From Pseudooceanicola pacificus (GTDB lineage: Bacteria > Pseudomonadota > Alphaproteobacteria > Rhodobacterales > Rhodobacteraceae): a stretch of 64,000 nt of DNA. Shown in pieces: positions 16,802 through 26,231 of the stretch. The position numbers and the translations under genes are program-made. The number at the start of each line of letters is the position of its first letter. Position 1 is the first letter of the stretch. The notes beneath the pieces were generated by a model, which ran no database searches, had not been told where the DNA came from, and worked only from the letters and a program-made list of their open reading frames with translations. Where the stretch lies: assembly GCF_009789075.1 (NCBI RefSeq), contig NZ_WNXQ01000006.1, positions 124,001-188,000 on the forward strand. Direction: 5' to 3'.

Positions 16802-17697
16802 TCGGGGTTGCGACCTGTTCCCGCATCGACCTTCACACGCTCTACCGCCCGGTCTTTTCGCAGGTCGCGCCGGAATTGACCCTGTTGCGTCCCGAAGAGG
16901 TCACCCGCCCCGAGGAGGTGACATTCGCCCTGTCCTTCGTCCCCGCCGCCGATGCCTTTGCGCCCTATTCCGGGCTGAGGGCGATCTTTTCCGCCGGGGC
17001 GGGGACCGATGCGATCGACGCCTGCCCCTCACGCCCGGACGGCGTGCCGGTCTACCGGGTCGAAGAGCCGGATCAGGCGCTGCAGATGGCCGGGTTCGCC
17101 GCCTTCCACGTGCTCTGGCACCATCGCGGCATGGGGCGGTATCTGGCGCAGCAGTCGGGCGCGATCTGGCAGCGCGAGGTCGAAGGGCTGAGCCCGCGCA
17201 CCCGCCGGGTCGGTGTGCTGGGCATGGGGCATATGGGCCGGGTCATCGCCCGGGCGCTGGTGGCCCTGGGCTATCCGGTGGCGGGTTATTCCCGCCGCAT
17301 GCCCGAGCCGCGCGAACCCGGTGTCACGCATTTCACCGATGGCATGCTGGACGGTTTCCTGGCCCGCAGCGACATCCTGATCAACGTGTTGCCCCTGACG
17401 CCCGAAACCGACGGTCTGATCGACGCCGCCTTCCTTGCCGGGCTGCCCGCAGGGGCCGCGCTGATCCAGCTGGGCCGGGGCGGGCAGGTTGACGAGGCCG
17501 CGCTGATCGCGGCGCTGGATGCCGGGCATCTTTCGGGTGCCTCGTTGGATGTGTTCCGCACCGAACCGCTGCCCGCCGACAGCCCGCTCTGGTCCCATCC
17601 CGGGGTGCTGGTCACGCCGCATGTGGCCAGTATCCCCGATTTCGCCGATGTCGTAACCTCGATCCGCCAGCGTCTGCTGGCGCTGCCCAGCACCTGA
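16798..17697 (+). CDS. D-2-hydroxyacid dehydrogenase (glyoxylate/hydroxypyruvate reductase-like)
   Basis: The 299-residue NAD(P)-dependent oxidoreductase has the dinucleotide motif VGVLGMGHMGRVIA (near 142) and the catalytic residues in order: Arg in LIQLGRGGQVDE (near 225), Glu in DVFRTEPLP (near 260) and His in VTPHVAS (near 280). It is closest in layout to the short GhrA-type reductases. It overlaps the ATPase gene by ATGA, so it belongs to the importer operon and may reduce a 2-oxo acid released by the aldolase or amidase. A tandem repeat encodes RPEEVT twice at residues 31-42. Confidence 0.88.
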   Translation: MIGVATCSRIDLHTLYRPVFSQVAPELTLLRPEEVTRPEEVTFALSFVPAADAFAPYSGLRAIFSAGAGTDAIDACPSRPDGVPVYRVEEPDQALQMAGFAAFHVLWHHRGMGRYLAQQSGAIWQREVEGLSPRTRRVGVLGMGHMGRVIARALVALGYPVAGYSRRMPEPREPGVTHFTDGMLDGFLARSDILINVLPLTPETDGLIDAAFLAGLPAGAALIQLGRGGQVDEAALIAALDAGHLSGASLDVFRTEPLPADSPLWSHPGVLVTPHVASIPDFADVVTSIRQRLLALPST

Positions 17698-17715
17698 TCC
17701 CGAAGGACCCACAAG

Positions 17716-19110
17716 ATGCCGTTCGATCCCAACAGCCTGTCCGCCCGAGAGCTTGCCGACCGGATCCGGCGGGGCCGGCTCAAGGCGGTGGAGGTCACCG
17801 AGGCGGTGCTGGACCGGATCGCCCGCATCAACCCGGTGATCAACGCCATCGTGCAGGATTGCAGCGCCGAGGCCCTGACCGATGCCGCCGCGATGGACCG
17901 CCGCATCGCCGCCGGTGATCCGGTCGGCCCGCTGGCCGGTGTGCCGGTCACGATCAAGGTCATCGCCGACCAGAAGGGCTATGCCACCACAAACGGCACC
18001 AACCTGGCCAAGGACCAGATCGCGGCAGAGGACAGCCCCTTCCTGGCCAACATGCGGCGTGCGGGCGGCATCGTTGTCGGGCGGACCAACTGCCCGGCGT
18101 TCTCTTATCGCTGGTTCACCTCGAACCAGATCCACGGCACGACGCTGAACCCGCATGACCACGGGCTGACACCCGGCGGATCCTCGGGCGGGGCAGGGGC
18201 CGCCGCCGCCGCGGGTCTGGGCCATATCGCGCATGGCACGGATATTGCCGGGTCGATCCGCTATCCGGCCTATGCCTGCGGTGTGCAGGGGCTGCGCCCG
18301 ACACCGGGCCGGGTGCCGATGTTCAACCCCTCCGGCCCCGACCGGGCCATCGGCCCGCAGATGATGGCGGTGGCCGGTCCGCTGGCGCGCCGGGTCGACG
18401 ACCTGCGCCTGGGGCTGGAAACCATGTCGGGCTATTCGCATATGGATTACCTCAGCGCCCCGGTCCCGCTGCGCGGCGCGCCCTACCTGCGCCGGGTGGC
18501 GCTGGTGCCGCGTCCCAACGGGATGCAGACGGATCCGCGCATCCTCGACGACCTGGACCGCGCCGCCGCCATGTTCCGCCGCGCCGGCTGGAGCGTCGAT
18601 ACCCCGACCGAGGTGCCCGACCTGCGCGAGGCGATGGACCTGCAGACCGATCTGTGGCTTGCCGATGACTATGCCGGCAAGATCGCCGCCGCCGAAGCCG
18701 AGGGCGATCCCGGCGCGCTGGCCTGCCTTGGCCGGTTCCGCGAGCGGGCCGAGCGGATCGACACCCGGCGCTTCAGCGAGCTGTTCGTGCGCCGGTCGTT
18801 CCTGATCCGGGCCTGGCGCGCCTTCCTGGCGGATTACCCGGTGGTGCTGATGCCGATCTCGGCCGAACTGCCCTTCAAGCGCGACGAGGATCTCGACGGC
18901 CCCGAGGCGCTGGACCGGATCTGGAACGCGCAGCTGACGCAGGTCGCCTTGCCGGTCATGGGCCTGCCCGGCGTTGCCGTGTCGTCGGGCGTCGAGGGGG
19001 GCACCCCCTGCGGCGTGCAGCTTGTCTCGGCCCCCTGGCGCGAGGATATCTGCCTGGACGCTGCCGAGGTGCTGGAGGCCGGCTTCGGCGCCCCGATCCT
19101 GGCGGAATAG
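17716..19110 (+). CDS. Amidase (amidase signature family)
   Basis: The 464-residue hydrolase has the Ser-cisSer-Lys triad: Lys81 in PVTIKVIAD, Ser156 in TPGGSSGGAG and the nucleophile Ser180 in DIAGSIRYPA. The 24-residue spacing of the two serines is that of known members. The family cleaves amides to acids and ammonia or amines. It is the last gene of the GntR-controlled plus-strand operon and lies 18 nt after the dehydrogenase. Together with the two deacylases of the left arm it points to an amide-bonded substrate. The stop is 14 nt from the convergent importer 2 ATPase. Confidence 0.9.
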   Translation: MPFDPNSLSARELADRIRRGRLKAVEVTEAVLDRIARINPVINAIVQDCSAEALTDAAAMDRRIAAGDPVGPLAGVPVTIKVIADQKGYATTNGTNLAKDQIAAEDSPFLANMRRAGGIVVGRTNCPAFSYRWFTSNQIHGTTLNPHDHGLTPGGSSGGAGAAAAAGLGHIAHGTDIAGSIRYPAYACGVQGLRPTPGRVPMFNPSGPDRAIGPQMMAVAGPLARRVDDLRLGLETMSGYSHMDYLSAPVPLRGAPYLRRVALVPRPNGMQTDPRILDDLDRAAAMFRRAGWSVDTPTEVPDLREAMDLQTDLWLADDYAGKIAAAEAEGDPGALACLGRFRERAERIDTRRFSELFVRRSFLIRAWRAFLADYPVVLMPISAELPFKRDEDLDGPEALDRIWNAQLTQVALPVMGLPGVAVSSGVEGGTPCGVQLVSAPWREDICLDAAEVLEAGFGAPILAE

Positions 19111-19124
19111 ACCCTGTTCCGCCC

Positions 19125-20120
19125 CTATCCGGCGGTCAACGGACCCGGGTGATGGCAGGCGACCACGGCGCCGCTGCCCGTCAGCGCGGGCTGTTCGGCG
19201 CTGCAGACCGCGGTTGCGCGGGGGCAGCGGGTGTGGAACCGGCAGCCCGGCGGCGGGTTCATCGGCGAAGGCAGGTCGCCCTTGGGCACGATGCGCTTGC
19301 GCACCCGCTCTAGCCGGGGATCGGCGCGCGGAATGGCCGAGATCAGGGCCTGGGTATAGGGATGCTGCGGGTCGGAAAACAGCTGATCCACCGGCGCCAG
19401 TTCGACAATCCGGCCAAGGTACATCACCGCCACGCGGTGCGAGATGTGCCGCACCACGCCCAGATCGTGCGCGATGAACAGATAGGCGCAGCCGACCTCT
19501 TTCTGCAGCTCCTCCAGCAGGTTCAGCACCCCGGCCTGGATCGACACGTCAAGCGCGGAAACCGGCTCGTCCAGCACGATCAGTTTGGGGTTCAGCGACA
19601 GGGCGCGGGCGATGCCGATGCGCTGGCGCTGGCCGCCCGACAGCTCGTGCGGATAGCGCGAGGCAAGGTCGGCGGGCAGGCGGACCATGTCGATCAGCCC
19701 GGCGATCCGGGTCTTCAGCGCGGTGCGCGGCAGATCGGCAAGGCGCAGCCCCTCGGCCAGGATCTGCGCCACGGTCATGCGGGGATGCAGGCTTGCCATC
19801 GGGTCCTGAAAGACGATCTGCATCTCGCGCCGCAGCTGGCGCAGGGCCGGCCTGTCGGCTGCGGTCACGTCCTGCCCGGCCAGCGTCACCTGGCCCGACG
19901 TCGGCTCGATCAGACGCAGGATCGACCGGCCGAGTGTGGACTTGCCGCAGCCGGATTCGCCTACAAGGCCAAAGGTCTCGCCCGGGGCGATGTCGAACGA
20001 GATGCCCGACACCGCCTGAACAGAGCCGACCTCGCCCCCCAGAATACCGCCGCGCAGGGGAAATTCCTTGGTCAGGTCGCGCACGCTGAGGACGGGCGTG
20101 CCGAGCGACATATCCTTCAT
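19125..20120 (-). CDS. DppF-type ABC ATPase (importer 2)
   Basis: The 331-residue ATPase has Walker [15 protein letters not shown] (near 50), signature [12 protein letters not shown] (near 160), Walker [13 protein letters not shown] (near 180) and the C-terminal Cys-rich oligopeptide motif [15 protein letters not shown] (near 300). It is the last gene of the importer 2 operon. The start MKDMSLG at 20120 is chosen because it overlaps the DppD stop by 4 nt; a longer in-frame start would extend into DppD without homology. Confidence 0.92.
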   Translation of the reverse strand: MKDMSLGTPVLSVRDLTKEFPLRGGILGGEVGSVQAVSGISFDIAPGETFGLVGESGCGKSTLGRSILRLIEPTSGQVTLAGQDVTAADRPALRQLRREMQIVFQDPMASLHPRMTVAQILAEGLRLADLPRTALKTRIAGLIDMVRLPADLASRYPHELSGGQRQRIGIARALSLNPKLIVLDEPVSALDVSIQAGVLNLLEELQKEVGCAYLFIAHDLGVVRHISHRVAVMYLGRIVELAPVDQLFSDPQHPYTQALISAIPRADPRLERVRKRIVPKGDLPSPMNPPPGCRFHTRCPRATAVCSAEQPALTGSGAVVACHHPGPLTAG

Positions 20121-21106
20121 TCCGCCACCTCCGTCCGTGTCGCGATCAGGGGGAAATGGCAGGCGCAATCGGTGTTGCCCACCTCGGCCAGCGCCGGATC
20201 CTCCTGCGCGCAGATCGCCTGCGCCCGGGTGCAGCGGGGGTGGAACGAACAGCCGCCGGGCCGGGTGAAGATCGACGGCGGCGTGCCTTCGATCTGCCGC
20301 AGGGCGCCGGTGCCTTCGATATCCGGGACCGCGCCGATCAGACCGGCGGTATAGGGATGCGCGGTCTCGTAGAACACCGGATCCGTCGCCCCGCGTTCGA
20401 CGATCCGCCCGCCGTACATCACCGCGATCTTGTCGGCGATGCCCGCGACAACGCCCAGGTCGTGGGTGATCAGCACCATGCCGATGCCGAGGTCCCGCCG
20501 CAGGTCGCGCAGCAGGTCGAGGATCTGCGCCTGCACCGTGACGTCCAGCGCCGTGGTCGGCTCGTCCGCGATCAGCAGTTCGGGACTGTTGGCCAGCGCC
20601 ATAGCGATCATCGCCCGCTGCCGCATCCCGCCCGAGAACTCATGCGGGTACTGGCGCAGCCGCCGGGCGGGCTGGGGGATGGCGACACGTTCGAACAGAC
20701 CCTCCACCGCCTTCATCGCGTCGCGGCGCGAGCGGGAACTGTCGTGCAGCAGGATCGCCTCGGCCACCTGGTCGCCGATCCGCAGCACCGGGTTGAACGC
20801 CGACAGCGGGTCCTGAAAGATGCAGCCGATGGACTTGCCGCGGATCCGGCGGATGCGCGGGCCGGCCATGCCGATCAGTTCTTGCCCCTTGAACCTGGCG
20901 CTGCCCGAGACGCGCGCGCTGTCGGGCAGCAGCTGCAGCAGCGCCATCATCGCGATGGACTTGCCCGACCCGCTTTCGCCGACGATGCCCAGCACCTCGC
21001 CCGGGTCGAGCGACAGGTCGACACCGCGCAGCCCCTCGGCCATGCCGCCATCGCCGTCGGGAAAGGCGATCCGCAGGTCCTTGAGGCTCAGCAGCGGGGC
21101 GCTCAT
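20117..21106 (-). CDS. DppD-type ABC ATPase (importer 2)
   Basis: The 329-residue ATPase has Walker [14 protein letters not shown] (near 40), signature [12 protein letters not shown] (near 155), Walker [13 protein letters not shown] (near 175) and the Cys-rich C-terminal motif [15 protein letters not shown] (near 290). It pairs with the DppF-type protein encoded next. The start at 21106 overlaps the DppC-type permease stop by 4 nt. In contrast to importers 1 and 3, the two ATPases here are separate proteins. Confidence 0.92.
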   Translation of the reverse strand: MSAPLLSLKDLRIAFPDGDGGMAEGLRGVDLSLDPGEVLGIVGESGSGKSIAMMALLQLLPDSARVSGSARFKGQELIGMAGPRIRRIRGKSIGCIFQDPLSAFNPVLRIGDQVAEAILLHDSSRSRRDAMKAVEGLFERVAIPQPARRLRQYPHEFSGGMRQRAMIAMALANSPELLIADEPTTALDVTVQAQILDLLRDLRRDLGIGMVLITHDLGVVAGIADKIAVMYGGRIVERGATDPVFYETAHPYTAGLIGAVPDIEGTGALRQIEGTPPSIFTRPGGCSFHPRCTRAQAICAQEDPALAEVGNTDCACHFPLIATRTEVAE

Positions 21107-21975
21107 GCGGACCTCCGGTCGAACAGGTCGCGCAGCCCGTCGCCCAGGAACGAAGTCGCCAGCACCACCGACAGGATCGCCATGCCGGGGCCGAAGGCGA
21201 TCCACCAGTCATAGAACCGCGTCGCCCCTTCCGAGATCATGCTGCCCCATTCGGGCGAGGGCGGCGTGGCCCCCAGCCCGATGAACGACAGCGAGGCCGC
21301 AAGCAGCACCACCTGTCCGAAATCCATCGTCGCGTTGATCAGCGTCGGCGTCCAGCAAAGCGGCAGGACATGCACCCTGAGCACCCGCAGCCCGCCCGCG
21401 CCACCCGCGACGGCGGCCTCGACATGTTCGCGTTCCTTGACCTCCAGCACCTGGGCGCGCATCAGCCTGGCGTAGATCGGCCACCAGACGATGACCATCG
21501 CGATAGAGGCATTGGCCAGCCCCGGCCCCAGCATCGCGGCCACAGCCATGGCCAGCAGGATCGGCGGAAAGGCGACGGTGACATCGACCAGCCGCATGAT
21601 GATCGTGTCCCACCAGCCGCCGAAGAAGCCCGAGATCGCCCCCAGGAACGACCCGATGCTCACCGCACAGGCGACAACCACGATGGCGATCGGGATCGAC
21701 CAGATGCTGCCGTGAAGCGTGCGCGAAAAGACATCGCGCCCCAGGGCATCGGTGCCCAGCCAATGCGCCGCCGAGGGGGGCTGCAAGCGGCGGCCGACCA
21801 TCGCCAGCGGATCGGCCAGGGGCCAGAACTGCACGGTCAGCACGGTGAGGATCCAGAACAGCAGGATCGCGGCGCCGATCTTGGCGGTCAGCGGCAGCCT
21901 GCGCGACAGGCGGCGCAGCTGGCGGCCCCGGCGCGGGGCGGGCGCTGCGGTGACGGCGGGGGTGATATCGGCCAT
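21103..21975 (-). CDS. DppC-type ABC permease (importer 2)
   Basis: The 290-residue permease has a basic, cytoplasmic N-terminus (PRRGRQLRRLSRRLP), a first helix ILLFWILTVLTVQF, the LGTDALGRDVFSRTLHGSI block near residue 75 and the coupling loop LEVKEREHVEAAVAGGAGG near 180. In that loop the usual AR residues are replaced by AVAGG, a mild departure. The start MADITPAV at 21975 shares a TGATG with the DppB-type stop. Confidence 0.9.
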   Translation of the reverse strand: MADITPAVTAAPAPRRGRQLRRLSRRLPLTAKIGAAILLFWILTVLTVQFWPLADPLAMVGRRLQPPSAAHWLGTDALGRDVFSRTLHGSIWSIPIAIVVVACAVSIGSFLGAISGFFGGWWDTIIMRLVDVTVAFPPILLAMAVAAMLGPGLANASIAMVIVWWPIYARLMRAQVLEVKEREHVEAAVAGGAGGLRVLRVHVLPLCWTPTLINATMDFGQVVLLAASLSFIGLGATPPSPEWGSMISEGATRFYDWWIAFGPGMAILSVVLATSFLGDGLRDLFDRRSA

Positions 21976-22988
21976 CAGTGCACCTTGATCCGGGGATTGG
22001 CCCAGGCATAGGCGATGTCGGTCAGCAGGTTCGCCAGCAGAAAGGCGACGGATCCGACGATGGTCACGCCCCCGATGGCCGGATAGTCGAGCGCCCCGGC
22101 GGCGCGCACCGCATAGGAGCCGATGCCGGGCCAGGAAAAGATCGCCTCGGTCAGGACGGCGCCGGTGATCAGATAGGCGAAGGTGAAGCCAAGGATCGTC
22201 AGCAGCGGGATCAGCGCATTGGGCAGCGCATGGCGCACCAGCACGACCCGTTCCGGCGCGCCCTTGGCGCGGGCGGTGCGGGCGTAATCCAGCGACAGCC
22301 CCTCGACGATCGAAGAGCGCACCAGCCGGGTGATGATCCCGGTCACCGCCCATCCCAGCACGAAGGCCGGCAGGGCCAGGTGGGTCAGCGCCTGAACGAA
22401 CAGCGACAGGTCCCCGGCGATCAGCGCATCGACGGTATAGAACCCGGTGTGATGCGGCGGCGGGGCGATGCGCGGGGGCAGGCGGCCGGTGCCGGGCACG
22501 ATGGCGAGCCGGACCGACAGGACATAGAGCAGGATCAGCCCGGACCAGAAGATCGGCAACGAGGACCCGATCAGCGCGAAAATCCGCGCGATGCTGTCAA
22601 AGGCCGAGCCGCGGAAGCGCGCCGAAAGCAGGCCCAGCGTCAGGCCCATTGCGGTGCCGATGATCATCGCGGCGATCACCAGTTCCAGCGTGGCAGGCAG
22701 GCGTTCGGCGATATCCGTGGCCACCGGCCTGCGGGTCGCGAAAGAGGTGCCCAGATCGCCCTGCACCAGATTGCCGAGGTAGCGCAGGTAGCGGATCGGC
22801 AGGGGTTGATCGAGGCCCCACTGGGCCTTGACCGTCTCGACGATCTCGGGGTTCGACATCATCCGTTCGGGAACAAGGGCGGCCAGCGGGTCGCCCTTGG
22901 TCATTTGCGATAGCAGGAAGGAGACGCTCGCCACCCCGAGCAGCAGAAAGGGGATCGAAATCAGCCGTCTCAGGACATAGGCGAGCAT
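21975..22988 (-). CDS. DppB-type ABC permease (importer 2)
   Basis: The 337-residue permease has an N-terminal helix (LRRLISIPFLLLGVASVSFLL in part), the periplasmic QWGLDQPLPIRYLRYLGN block near residue 60 and the cytoplasmic loop EGLSLDYARTARAKGAPE near 245. The insertion around residues 165-200 (TGRLPPRIAPPPHHTGFYT) is typical of the longer DppB subgroup. The start MLAYVLRRL at 22988 lies 4 nt after the binding-protein stop, so unlike the other two importers there is no intercistronic hairpin here. Confidence 0.9.
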   Translation of the reverse strand: MLAYVLRRLISIPFLLLGVASVSFLLSQMTKGDPLAALVPERMMSNPEIVETVKAQWGLDQPLPIRYLRYLGNLVQGDLGTSFATRRPVATDIAERLPATLELVIAAMIIGTAMGLTLGLLSARFRGSAFDSIARIFALIGSSLPIFWSGLILLYVLSVRLAIVPGTGRLPPRIAPPPHHTGFYTVDALIAGDLSLFVQALTHLALPAFVLGWAVTGIITRLVRSSIVEGLSLDYARTARAKGAPERVVLVRHALPNALIPLLTILGFTFAYLITGAVLTEAIFSWPGIGSYAVRAAGALDYPAIGGVTIVGSVAFLLANLLTDIAYAWANPRIKVH

Positions 22989-22992
22989 CCGG

Positions 22993-24579
22993 TCACTTCC
23001 GCGAGATTTCCGCCAGCGGCAGGTTGCAGCAGGCCGAATAGCGCACGCCCTCGATATCGCTGCGATAGGCCAGCACGAGGTTCGGCGAGACGAGCGGCAG
23101 GATGATCGCATCCTTCATCATCTCTTCGCCCAGTTGGGTATAGAGCATCTCGGCGTCCTCGCCCGAGGAGGCAAGCGCCTGCTGGTAAAGGCCTGCCTCG
23201 GCGGGGTTCACCACCAGTTCGGGATGGCCCAGCCCCGCGCGGCCGGCCCAGGGAAAGCCCTCGATCATGCCGAAATACTGCACATACTGCGCAGAGCCGT
23301 AGTAATCCGGGGCGTAGTAGATCGCGGTGATCGGCCATTCGCCGGAACCCAGTTCGTCGCGCCAGACCGCCCAGGTCAGCGGCTTCAGCTCTAGCTCGAC
23401 ACCCACGGCGGCAAAGTCCTGCTGGACCTTCTGCATCATGATGTTGAAGTCGACGCCGTAGACGTTGTCGTTGGGATAGCCTGCGACCAGCTTCAGATTG
23501 GTGGCACCGGCGGCCTCCAGCATCTCCTTGGCCTTGGCGACGTCCTGCTCGCGCGGGATCAGCCCGGCGGTGCCGGGGAAGCCGTTGGGGATCGGCGCGG
23601 CCTGTTTCTTGCCGTTGCCGCCGACGGTGAAGTCGAGCATGCCGTCATAGTCGATGGCCAGCGCCAGCGCCTGGCGGACCTCGGGGGTGATCACATCGGC
23701 CATGCCCTTGGCCCCGGGGATGAAGCCGATGTAGACGAAGTTGTACGAGGGCACGATCTCGGTCACTACGTCCTGCGAGCGGATCGAACGGGCCGTATCC
23801 GGGTCGATCTGCATGGCAATGTCGGCCTGGCCGGTTTCCAGCGCCTGCGCCTGGCTGACCGCGTCCTGGATCTGGGTGACCACGATTTCCGAGAACTTCG
23901 GCGCATCGCCGTAATAGTCGGTGTTGCCGGCCATGCGCAGTTCGGCATCGGGCGCATAGCTGGCCAGCTTGTAGGGGCCAGAACCCGCGGAATTGGCCAG
24001 GAACCAGGGTTCGGCCTTGTCGGTCTCGGCCGCGTCATCGCCTGCGGTCGCGCCGTTGGCCTCGGCCAGTTCGGCGTTGACGACCCCGGCGTAGGAGGCC
24101 GAGATCTTGTTGAGGAACTCCGACGACGGCGCGTCGAGCTTGAAGACAACCGTCTTGGCATCGGTCGCCTCGGCGCTGACCAGCCCGTCCATCAGGAACG
24201 AGGGCGAGCCCTTGAGGTTCTTCAGCCGCAGGATGCTCCAGACCACGTCCGAGGCCTCGACCGGCGAACCGTCGGCAAAGGTCGCGTCCTTCAGGTGAAA
24301 GGTGAACTCGGTGAAGTCGGCGTTCACCTCCCAGCTTTCGGCAAGGTTCGGCACAAGGGTCTCGTTGTCCGCGCTCAGCGTCACCAGCGTCTCGTAGACG
24401 GCGGTGAGGTAGAACTGGCAGGTGTCGCAGAAGGCCCGCGCCGGGTCGAGGGAGTTGACGTCCATCGACCGGGCGATGACCAGCGTGTCGCTGCCCTGCG
24501 CCTGCGCGGGCGGCGCGAAGAGCGCGGTCCCGGCAAGCGCGATGACGGTCAGCCCGTGCTTGAATTTGCGTTGCATCAT
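22993..24579 (-). CDS. Peptide/nickel-type ABC substrate-binding protein (importer 2)
   Basis: The 528-residue DppA/OppA-family protein has a signal peptide after MMQRKFKHG, cleaved near AQA-QG (residue 27). It shows the family blocks LDPARAFCDTCQFYLTAVYE and VEASDVVWSILRL. Two cysteine pairs stand out, Cys51/Cys54 near the mature N-terminus and Cys517/Cys518 near the C-terminus; such pairs in periplasmic proteins may form disulphides. The start ATG at 24579 is preferred to an in-frame GTG at 24609 because AGGGA lies about 9 nt before it. It sits 34 nt after the aminotransferase gene. Confidence 0.9.
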   Translation of the reverse strand: MMQRKFKHGLTVIALAGTALFAPPAQAQGSDTLVIARSMDVNSLDPARAFCDTCQFYLTAVYETLVTLSADNETLVPNLAESWEVNADFTEFTFHLKDATFADGSPVEASDVVWSILRLKNLKGSPSFLMDGLVSAEATDAKTVVFKLDAPSSEFLNKISASYAGVVNAELAEANGATAGDDAAETDKAEPWFLANSAGSGPYKLASYAPDAELRMAGNTDYYGDAPKFSEIVVTQIQDAVSQAQALETGQADIAMQIDPDTARSIRSQDVVTEIVPSYNFVYIGFIPGAKGMADVITPEVRQALALAIDYDGMLDFTVGGNGKKQAAPIPNGFPGTAGLIPREQDVAKAKEMLEAAGATNLKLVAGYPNDNVYGVDFNIMMQKVQQDFAAVGVELELKPLTWAVWRDELGSGEWPITAIYYAPDYYGSAQYVQYFGMIEGFPWAGRAGLGHPELVVNPAEAGLYQQALASSGEDAEMLYTQLGEEMMKDAIILPLVSPNLVLAYRSDIEGVRYSACCNLPLAEISRK

Positions 24580-24613
24580 TTTGTTTTTCCCTGTTGGCGC
24601 ATGTTTCACCGTC

Positions 24614-25882
24614 TCAGGCCTCCATCAGAGCCGCCAGCACCGGCGACGGCTTGAGAGAGGCGCGGCTCTTCTTGATGGCCTCGAAGGCGGCGCCAGTCGC
24701 CTCAAGGGTCTGCGCAACATCCGTTTCGGTCATCGCGGCATTCATGAACATGTTGTGATACGGAGACATGTAGACACCCCGCGTCATGGCCTCGCGACAG
24801 AAACCGTAGCCCAGGCGAAAGTCCGGGTCATCCTCGAACAGCACCATGGGCGTGGCGGCGGGGCCGGTCTGGCGCAGGCCGAAACCGAACTCGACAGCCT
24901 GGGCGGCAAGGCCCGCGCGGAACTGCTCGCCGATGGCGGTCAGTCTTTCCAGGTAATCGCTTTCGCGCACGATGCGCAGGGTTTCGATCGCGGCGGCCAT
25001 CGGCACCGCGGCAAACCAGAAGGATCCGGTGACAAAGATGCGGCTGGCCGCTGCGCGCGCGCGGTTGTTGCCGACCAGGGCCGAGATCGGCTGCCCGTTG
25101 CCCAGCACCTTGCCCCAGGCCGACAGGTCGGGGCGCACGCCCACGGTTTCCCACGAGCAATCGCGGCACAGCCGCAGCCCGGCCCGCACGTCGTCGACGA
25201 TCAGCAGGGCATCGTATTCGTCCGCGATCCGGCGCGCGGTGCGGGCATATTCGGCATCGGGCAGGGACTGGTCGGCAAAGGTGTCGTGCCGGAAAGGCGC
25301 GGCAAAGATGCCGGCCAGGTCGTCCCCGGCCTGTTTCGCGGCATCCGCCAGGCTCTGCGTGTCGTTATAGTCGAAATAGATCAGATGGGCGCGGTCCTCG
25401 GCCACCACCCCGGCGGGGCGCGGCGTGTTCCAGGGCATCGAGCCGTGGTAGGCGTTGCGCGCGACCAGCACCTTGCGCTTGTCACGGTAGGCCCGGGCGA
25501 TCATCAGCGCCATCATCGTGGCATCGGCCCCGTTCTTGCAGAACATCGCCCAGTCGGCATGCGAGATCATGCCCACCATCGCCTCGGCCAGATCGACGAT
25601 CAGCGGCGAGGGGCCGGTGGAGGCGTCGATCCTGCCCTGCTGCTCGGCCACGGCGCGCATCACGTCGGGCTGCTGATAACCCAGCAGGTTCGGCCCGTAG
25701 GCGCACATGTAGTCGATATATTCATTGCCATCGGCATCGGTGATCCGGGTGCCCTTGGCCCCGGTGAAGAATTGCGGAAATCCCTCGGGCATCATTGCCG
25801 TGGACTGGTGTCCGTACATCCCGCCGGGAATGACCTCGGCGGCGCGGTCGCGCAGCTCTCGGTCCTTGGTGTTGCGCCACAT
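24614..25882 (-). CDS. Class III PLP aminotransferase (glutamate-1-semialdehyde aminomutase-like)
   Basis: The 422-residue PLP enzyme has the HemL-like layout: AEVIPGGMYGHQS near the N-terminus, YDALLIVDDVRAGLRL with the PLP-contacting Asp near 220, and the Schiff-base Lys258 in AWGKVLGNGQPISA. The CKNGADATMMALMIAR segment matches the family. It is unlikely to be HemL itself because it leads an importer operon. It more probably transaminates an imported amino compound or amine. The start MWRNTKD at 25882 is preceded by AAAGGGGC. A longer in-frame start exists but lacks homology. Confidence 0.85.
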   Translation of the reverse strand: MWRNTKDRELRDRAAEVIPGGMYGHQSTAMMPEGFPQFFTGAKGTRITDADGNEYIDYMCAYGPNLLGYQQPDVMRAVAEQQGRIDASTGPSPLIVDLAEAMVGMISHADWAMFCKNGADATMMALMIARAYRDKRKVLVARNAYHGSMPWNTPRPAGVVAEDRAHLIYFDYNDTQSLADAAKQAGDDLAGIFAAPFRHDTFADQSLPDAEYARTARRIADEYDALLIVDDVRAGLRLCRDCSWETVGVRPDLSAWGKVLGNGQPISALVGNNRARAAASRIFVTGSFWFAAVPMAAAIETLRIVRESDYLERLTAIGEQFRAGLAAQAVEFGFGLRQTGPAATPMVLFEDDPDFRLGYGFCREAMTRGVYMSPYHNMFMNAAMTETDVAQTLEATGAAFEAIKKSRASLKPSPVLAALMEA

Positions 25883-26231
25883 GCCGTGCCCCTTTTGCAG
25901 ACTTGCATGAACGGTAGAGCGGGGATGGAGTCCTGTGAAGATGATTTTCAACTAAATTTCGGAAACTGCGGGAGATCCGGCTTTGAGGGGTGCATCGGAA
26001 TATCTGGTATATAGTATTGATATATAATGGATAAGCTTCGATTTTTGCCATCATTCCGCGATGACCTCGGGGGTGTGCATGCGCTGAGTTTCCGTCAATC
26101 GCCGCCCAAAAGTGAAATGAAATTCGGCTAAAATTGCGGCGACTCACCCTCCTGCGCCCCTGTCGCGGGCACTGACCGGAAGCGGCCTGCGTGGCACGGT
26201 CGCGTTGATCTTGCCTGTCCCAAGCGTCTAG
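25883..26231. promoter_or_regulatory. Divergent AT-rich control region with inverted repeats
   Basis: This 349-bp gap separates the aminotransferase/importer 2 operon (minus) from the TetR gene (plus). It is clearly richer in A+T than the surrounding genes. It contains an imperfect palindrome TGAAGATGATTTTCA (25936-25950, one mismatched pair) and a TATATA-N7-TATATA inverted repeat (26008-26013 and 26021-26026). These are plausible operator or promoter elements, the second a candidate TetR site. No gene is visible in it. Confidence 0.55.

Noticed and set aside
24580-24609. Upstream GTG start for the importer 2 binding protein.
   Set aside because: It would add MKHAPTGKNK before the signal peptide and hide the AGGGA ribosome site that serves ATG 24579.
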